Below are positions 14,943-18,876 of a stretch of 18,876 nucleotides of DNA, in pieces. Position numbers and translations under genes: made by a program. The stretch covers positions 1-18,876 of the forward strand of contig JAEYFY010000087.1 in assembly GCA_023454395.1 (NCBI GenBank). Direction: 5' to 3'. The DNA is from Pseudomonadota bacterium. GTDB taxonomy: Bacteria > Pseudomonadota > Gammaproteobacteria > Enterobacterales > Enterobacteriaceae. Every line of letters begins with the position of its first letter. The first letter of the stretch is position 1. Below the pieces are notes generated by a model. The model was not told the origin of the DNA. It did no database searches and worked only from the letters and a program-made list of their open reading frames with translations.

Positions 14943-16373
14943 TTAGCTCGCTATCTCTTGAGCATATAAATAAAGCTCTTGTAGCTGCTTTAATTTTTCT
15001 TCGTTATCAGCATATTCTTCAGCTAATAACTGAATAGTATTAATATATTCGGTTAATTTTTCTGGCGTTAACATCTCTTTTCTATGCGCCAACCAACGTT
15101 GTTGTTCGTCATAATTCAACGTTGAAGGATAATTTCTTGCACGATAACGGAAAAACAGAGGTTCCATTCTCGCATCTTCAAACGTTAAATCTAACGCGGG
15201 TAAATTCTGTGGTTGTGTTGAGCGAATAATCTCCATCGCACTACGATCATTTTCACTGAAAAAGCCATTATAAATTTGTGAATCAACGTTATCAGAGACA
15301 ACAAAAGGCGTTTGTTGCGTAAATATTTCCACGACTTTATTGCGTATTTCAGGATGAGAAAACAAGATTGCCTGATTCTTTAAACAAGTCTCAACATCTA
15401 AACCAATTCTATCTGCATCTTGTTGTCTTAATGTATTTTGCGGTGCCACAATAGGGCATTTATTAATATGCAGTAATTTAATTGGAACCGGTGGCTCCTC
15501 AAGGGATAGTTCACTACGTGGCGTATATAAACGCTCACGCAATTGATCTGAGTCGAGTGTTAATAAAGGGGATATATCGGCGGCTAAGTCGCAAACAATA
15601 ACTGCATTGCGATTATCAGGATGCCACGCTAATGGTGCAACAAGGCTTAAATTAGAACGCGCGGCACCAAACATACCGGAAACATGCACAATTGGTGTCA
15701 TTGCCGGAATATCAATTAGCGCCTGCACTTTGCGTTTATCACGTAAATTAAAGAAATAATCAAACATACGTGGTTGCGCTTGCTTTAATTTTTTTGCCAT
15801 CGCAATGGTGGCATAAACATCAGACATTGCATCATGCGCATTCTCATGAGAAATGCCATTTGCTTTGGTTAATAACTCTAAACGGAAGCTTGGAAAACCG
15901 TCTTCATTTTCAGGCCAAATAATACCTTCAGGGCGCAGTGCATAACAGGCACGTAAAACATCAAGTAAATCCCAACGCGAATTTCCTTTTTGCCAGCTAT
16001 AAGCATAAGGATCATAAAAATTACGATAAAGGATATTGCGAGTGACTTCATCATCAAATCGCAGGTTGTTATAGCCCATAATACAACTATTAGGTTGACT
16101 AAAAGCTTGATGAATTTGACGAGTAAATTCAGCTTCAATCATCCCATTTTTTGCCGCTATTTGTGGCGTTATTCCTGTGATCATTACGGCTTCTGGATGA
16201 GGCAGATAATCATCATTAGGCTTGCAATAAATCACGAGAGGATCTTCAATAATATTGAAATCCATATCTGTTCTTACACCCGCAAATTGTGCAGGGCGAT
16301 CGAGCGCAGGGTGAGTACCAAAAGTTTCGTAGTCATGAATGTAAAATGTGGGCGTTTTCGCTGAATTAGACAA
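14943..16373 (-). CDS. sbcB: Exonuclease I (3'-5' single-strand DNA exonuclease)
   Basis: This 476-residue enzyme degrades single-stranded DNA from the 3' end and takes part in recombination and mismatch repair. It aligns with E. coli ExoI (475 residues) from the first DnaQ-type motif to the end. Metal and catalytic residues are present: Asp14 and Glu16 (HDYETFGTHP), Asp107 (RFDDEVTRN), His180 and Asp185 (NAHDAMSDVYATIAMA). The start is a TTG at 16373: AGGA lies four bases upstream, the next in-frame ATG would remove the catalytic Asp-Glu motif, and the N-terminus then matches E. coli in length. A rare start codon suggests low translation. The stop codon of a tiny upstream ORF overlaps its ribosome binding site. 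It lies downstream of the fosA-like gene on the same strand. Confidence 0.96.
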   Translation of the reverse strand: MSNSAKTPTFYIHDYETFGTHPALDRPAQFAGVRTDMDFNIIEDPLVIYCKPNDDYLPHPEAVMITGITPQIAAKNGMIEAEFTRQIHQAFSQPNSCIMGYNNLRFDDEVTRNILYRNFYDPYAYSWQKGNSRWDLLDVLRACYALRPEGIIWPENEDGFPSFRLELLTKANGISHENAHDAMSDVYATIAMAKKLKQAQPRMFDYFFNLRDKRKVQALIDIPAMTPIVHVSGMFGAARSNLSLVAPLAWHPDNRNAVIVCDLAADISPLLTLDSDQLRERLYTPRSELSLEEPPVPIKLLHINKCPIVAPQNTLRQQDADRIGLDVETCLKNQAILFSHPEIRNKVVEIFTQQTPFVVSDNVDSQIYNGFFSENDRSAMEIIRSTQPQNLPALDLTFEDARMEPLFFRYRARNYPSTLNYDEQQRWLAHRKEMLTPEKLTEYINTIQLLAEEYADNEEKLKQLQELYLYAQEIAS

Positions 16374-16379
16374 GGTTTC

Positions 16380-16460
16380 CTACCATAAATTTATTGATGA
16401 TTCTTTTAAATCATTACTCAATGAGTTGTATTGGGCTTCATTAAGACCATGGTAAACCAT
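16380..16460 (-). CDS. Possible 26-codon ORF directly upstream of sbcB
   Basis: The ORF begins MVYHGLNEAQYNSL and ends in NLW, and its TAG stop is part of the TAGGAA ribosome binding site of sbcB. It has no clear ribosome binding site of its own. It may be chance, or a leader whose translation is coupled to sbcB. I recognise no relative. Confidence 0.2.
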   Translation of the reverse strand: MVYHGLNEAQYNSLSNDLKESSINLW

Positions 16461-16485
16461 AATGCGGTAAACGTGAAATGTCAGA

Positions 16486-16575
16486 TCAAAGTGCGCTTAT
16501 GTCGTGTTTAATATAAGGTGTTGCTGTGAGGATTAATAGGAGCGTACCACCGCTAATATTGATTACTTTTTTCAT
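16486..16575 (-). CDS. Possible 29-residue hydrophobic small protein
   Basis: The ORF encodes MKKVINISGG, a hydrophobic core of about ten residues (TLLLILTATP), then a short polar tail (YIKHDISAL). This is the form of a small single-span membrane protein or of a signal peptide left from a longer gene. It starts 16 nt after the fosA-like stop codon on the same strand. AAGGG lies 13 nt upstream of the ATG, which is long for a ribosome binding site. Function is unknown; it could also be the start of a degraded gene. Confidence 0.3.
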   Translation of the reverse strand: MKKVINISGGTLLLILTATPYIKHDISAL

Positions 16576-16591
16576 AGTAACAATTTAGCCC

Positions 16592-17014
16592 TTATATTTT
16601 TTCGTCTTCGTCGAAAAATTGCATGCCTGAATAAGGATGTTGACGACAAGCTTCTAAGCGACTTTTTAAATCACCCACATGAACTTCAAGTTTATGATGG
16701 TCAGGATCGTAAAAATAGAATGAATCACCTTCACTTTTATTTTCTTTCCATGCAGTAATGTCATGGGATAAAAGGTGTTGTTTAAAGGTTTCAAAATTAT
16801 TTGCAGATAAACTGAAAGCATAGTGGGTGTAATCACTGTCTTCAGTAATATGGCGTTTATCGTGAGATAAACATAACCATAAGGAGCCTAGTTGTAGATA
16901 AGCACCGTTATCCCATAAAGCAAGAGGCTTAAAGCCTAATATTTCAGTATAAAAGGCAAAGCTCTTACTCACATTATTGACGGCGAGTGTTAGGTGGTTT
17001 AAATCAGTTAGCAT
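16592..17014 (-). CDS. fosA: FosA-like fosfomycin glutathione transferase
   Basis: This 140-residue metalloenzyme of the vicinal oxygen chelate (glyoxalase) superfamily probably opens the fosfomycin epoxide with glutathione. It follows FosA over its whole length. The metal ligands are His7 (LNHLTLAV), His63 (DYTHYAF) and Glu109 (HKLEVHVG). Residues that bind fosfomycin or potassium in Pseudomonas FosA have counterparts here: Thr9, Trp45, Lys89, the SEGDS loop at 93-97, Tyr99 and Arg118. It ends in [11 protein letters not shown]. The active site is therefore intact, which favours real FosA activity over a generic glyoxalase label. The ribosome binding site is weak. There is no transposon around it, so it looks like a resident chromosomal gene rather than a recently mobilised one. 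Confidence 0.88.
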   Translation of the reverse strand: MLTDLNHLTLAVNNVSKSFAFYTEILGFKPLALWDNGAYLQLGSLWLCLSHDKRHITEDSDYTHYAFSLSANNFETFKQHLLSHDITAWKENKSEGDSFYFYDPDHHKLEVHVGDLKSRLEACRQHPYSGMQFFDEDEKI

Positions 17015-17155
17015 TGTTTTAAGTGAGTTATGGAGGATACTGTTATTTTAACAAAGGAAATCAAAGAAAAGGGATTATATGATGCCTATTTGTGCGTTTT
17101 ACTGTCAGTAGCGACAATAAAAATAAAAGTAGATCCAGTACACATAACTCAAATT

Positions 17156-17230
17156 GTTAACGTTAACTTATGTGCTTTATATCACATTAAAGCGATATAA
17201 TTGTTTGTGAACTTGAAAGTTAACGTTAAC
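17156..17230. promoter_or_regulatory. Paired palindromic operators (LacI/GalR-type)
   Basis: The same perfect 12-bp palindrome GTTAACGTTAAC occurs at 17156-17167 and 17219-17230. The centres are 63 bp apart, six turns of B-form DNA, which would put both sites on the same face of the helix. A central CG in a palindrome is typical of LacI/GalR-family operators. The second copy overlaps a candidate -10 box. Repression with DNA looping by a LacI-family protein encoded outside the window is inferred. Confidence 0.75.
17171..17186. promoter_or_regulatory. CRP (cAMP receptor protein) binding site
   Basis: TGTGC-TTTATA-TCACA matches the TGTGA-N6-TCACA consensus at nine of ten positions with correct spacing. 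It lies between the two palindromic operators. Its centre is about 61 bp before a start expected from the boxes TTGTGA (17205-17210) and TAACAT (17227-17232), a usual activating position. A TATAAT at 17196-17201 is an alternative -10. Confidence 0.65.
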
Positions 17231-17267
17231 ATTTAAGGGTGAAATGACTTTATAAGGCGCTCAACCA

Positions 17268-18530
17268 ATGAACAAAGACTCAAAAAAATACTATGCGATC
17301 TTAAGTGCGCTGTTATTTTTCTTCTTTTTTACCTGGTCTTCATCTTTTTCATTAGTTTCTATTTGGTTAAACCAGTATGTAGGATTAAAAGCGACTGATA
17401 CTGGATTAATATTCTCTGCAATTTCTCTGATTGCGTTATGTGCTCAACCCCTATACGGCTTTATTCAAGATAAATTAGGGCTAAGAAAGAATTTATTATT
17501 AGTGATTGCAGTCTTACTTATTCTTTCTGGGCCATTTTTTCTAGGTTTCGCCTCAATACTCCGTTGGAATATTTTTGTTGGCTCCATTCTAGGGGGCTTA
17601 TATGTTGGTATGACATTTAATGCGGGTATTGGTGTATTAGAGTCATATACCGAGCGTGTTAGTCGTATTCGTGGTTTTGAATACGGTAGGGCGAGAATGT
17701 GGGGATCGTTAGGTTGGGCATCTGCAACATTTATTGCTGGGCACAATATAAACATCGATCCTAATTATAATTTTGTGATGGCTTCTGTTTCTGGTGTTGT
17801 GTTCTTAATTCTTTTAACACTGTTAAAAACAGATAAATCAGACGCATTTAATCAATTAGAGCATGGTAAAACATCGGCTATTACCATAAAAGACGCACTA
17901 AATTTACTTTCGCTGCCTCGTTTTTGGGCGCTTATTTTGTTTGTTATTGGCACCTGTGTTTATGGGGTTTATGACCAACAGTTTCCCGTCTTTTTCTCAT
18001 CGCAATTTGCAACCTTGCAGCAGGGTAATGAGATGTACGGATATCTGAATTCATTGCAGGTATTCTTAGAAGCTGGTGGTATGTTTATTGCGCCTTTCCT
18101 GGTTAATAGAATAGGTGCTAAAAACGGCTTATTGTTGGCAAGTAGTGTTATGGCTGCACGTATTATTGGCTCAGGGCTAGTTGAAGGACCAGTCTTGATC
18201 TCTTGTATGAAATTATTACATGCTGTTGAGTTACCTATTTTATTAATTTCAATTTTTAAATATAACAGTCAACACTTTGATAAACGTTTATCTTCAACAC
18301 TCTATTTAGTCGGCTTCCAATGTGTTAGCTCTATTGTTGCTACATTATTATCTCCATTAGCAGGTTATGGTTATGATCATTATGGTTTTGCACCAACCTA
18401 TATGGTGATGGGATGTATTGTGATAGGGACAACACTTTTCTCAGCTGTGTTTTTACGTTCAGACGCGAAAGCATTACCGCCACTTGATGGTTTACAACAT
18501 GAAGACCAAAATAAGGCACAGCCTATTTAA
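17268..18530 (+). CDS. Oligosaccharide:proton symporter, sucrose permease-like (LacY/CscB family)
   Basis: This 420-residue inner-membrane MFS transporter takes up an oligosaccharide with a proton. About twelve membrane segments are visible, with the family loop GFIQDKLGLRK at 64-74. LacY-family functional residues are present: Glu125 and Arg143 (GRARMWG) for sugar binding, Trp150, and Glu268, Arg298, His318 and Glu321 for binding and proton coupling. The charge pair Asp237-Lys358 of LacY is replaced by Gly233 and a serine, as in sucrose permease CscB, where it is also uncharged. The stretches KLLHAVELP and FDKRLSSTLYLVGFQ are closest to CscB. AAGG at 17254-17257 precedes the start by 10 nt. 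No hydrolase, kinase or repressor gene is adjacent, so the substrate (sucrose, melibiose, raffinose or another) is uncertain. Confidence 0.9.
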   Translation: MNKDSKKYYAILSALLFFFFFTWSSSFSLVSIWLNQYVGLKATDTGLIFSAISLIALCAQPLYGFIQDKLGLRKNLLLVIAVLLILSGPFFLGFASILRWNIFVGSILGGLYVGMTFNAGIGVLESYTERVSRIRGFEYGRARMWGSLGWASATFIAGHNINIDPNYNFVMASVSGVVFLILLTLLKTDKSDAFNQLEHGKTSAITIKDALNLLSLPRFWALILFVIGTCVYGVYDQQFPVFFSSQFATLQQGNEMYGYLNSLQVFLEAGGMFIAPFLVNRIGAKNGLLLASSVMAARIIGSGLVEGPVLISCMKLLHAVELPILLISIFKYNSQHFDKRLSSTLYLVGFQCVSSIVATLLSPLAGYGYDHYGFAPTYMVMGCIVIGTTLFSAVFLRSDAKALPPLDGLQHEDQNKAQPI

Positions 18531-18564
18531 TTACTTATTAATTTATCCTTTGTAGTGTCGATTT

Positions 18565-18597
18565 TGGCTACCAGTAAAAATGTGTAGCCATTTTTTT
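18565..18597 (+). terminator. Terminator of the symporter gene
   Basis: Arms TGGCTAC and GTAGCCA with a 12-nt loop are followed by seven T. It starts 34 nt after the stop codon. Confidence 0.75.
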
Positions 18598-18634
18598 ATC
18601 ATTAATTAAGTGAATATTTGCGGGTTAAAAAATG

Positions 18635-18746
18635 TTGACTATATTTATTAATGCATATCATCCTAATTAATTGTTAATTAAGCAAAATCAATTAAATTTG
18701 TAAACTTTGCTTGTTTATTGACACGATTAAGCGATAATCTTAAACA
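18635..18746 (+). promoter_or_regulatory. Candidate promoters of yeeX
   Basis: Two arrangements fit sigma-70. TTGTTT (18711-18716) and GATAAT (18733-18738) are spaced 16 bp; overlapping them, TTGACA (18718-18723) could pair with the poorer TAAACA at 18741. Farther upstream, TTGACT (18635-18640) and TATCAT (18656-18661) are spaced only 15 bp. The AT-rich inverted stretch TTAATTGTTAATTAA around 18667 has no assigned role. Confidence 0.4.
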
Positions 18747-18786
18747 GAGCTATTTATCTTAAATATCAATTGTAAAGGTGTAGGAA

Positions 18787-18876
18787 ATGGATAACGCAAA
18801 CAAGCCGTCTTTCCAAAACGTACTGGAGTTTGTGCGTATGTATCGTCGTAAAAACAAAATCCGTCGTGAGATCACT
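18787..18876 (+). CDS. yeeX: YeeX, DUF496 family protein (start only)
   Basis: Only the first 30 codons are in the window. They read [20 protein letters not shown] and then [10 protein letters not shown], which follows E. coli YeeX (about 110 residues, DUF496) closely from KPSFQ onward. The family is small, charged and probably coiled-coil, with no firmly established role. TAGGA at 18781-18785 is the ribosome binding site. In E. coli, yeeX lies close to sbcB and plaP, so its presence supports the idea of a conserved backbone around the accessory genes. Confidence 0.85.
   Translation, partial: MDNANKPSFQNVLEFVRMYRRKNKIRREIT

Noticed and set aside
15990..16364. 124-codon plus-strand ORF opposite sbcB
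   Set aside because: It is a shadow of the exonuclease I frame, which carries all catalytic motifs.
17465..17755. Minus-strand 96-codon ORF in the symporter gene
   Set aside because: It is antisense to a well-conserved transporter region and has no ribosome binding site or recognisable product.

Overview
The window is AT-rich enterobacterial chromosome, most likely from Proteus or a close relative in the Morganellaceae. I infer this from base composition, codon use and recognisable homologues, not from a database match. Three genes (plaP, sbcB, and the start of yeeX) are neighbours in E. coli as well, so they look like a conserved backbone. Accessory genes lie between them here.

Layout: (1) 1-1732, a putrescine importer gene (plaP) behind a leader of about 290 nt that can form three hairpins, ending in a terminator. 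(2) 1733-2250, a very AT-rich gene-free stretch that probably holds the promoter of the next operon. (3) 2251-9977, a chaperone-usher fimbrial operon: major pilin, chaperone 1, two minor pilins, chaperones 2 and 3, usher, two-domain tip adhesin, terminator. Three chaperones for one usher is unusual; their donor strands differ, which suggests a division of labour among subunits. (4) 9978-10195, a gap between convergent genes with an 11-bp inverted repeat. (5) 10196-12881, a thiamine-diphosphate 2-keto acid decarboxylase (ipdC type) divergent from a LysR regulator that probably controls it. (6) 13115-14936, respiratory D-lactate dehydrogenase (dld) with a cysteine-containing C-terminal tail, and a terminator shared with sbcB. 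(7) 14943-17014, minus strand: a FosA-like fosfomycin glutathione transferase, one or two tiny ORFs, then exonuclease I (sbcB), which uses a TTG start. (8) 17015-18597, a regulatory region with two identical 12-bp palindromes 63 bp apart and a CRP-like site, driving an orphan sucrose-permease-like (CscB/LacY family) symporter. (9) 18598-18876, promoter region and first 30 codons of yeeX.

How the parts fit: the fimbrial genes are tightly packed and form a self-contained secretion and assembly system. Their AT-rich control region and position within backbone synteny suggest an acquired block. The decarboxylase suits a bacterium that deaminates aromatic amino acids to 2-keto acids, as the Proteus group does. 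The symporter appears to be controlled by carbon status (CRP) and by a sugar-responsive LacI-family repressor encoded elsewhere. I saw no phage, insertion sequence, CRISPR array, tRNA or rRNA.
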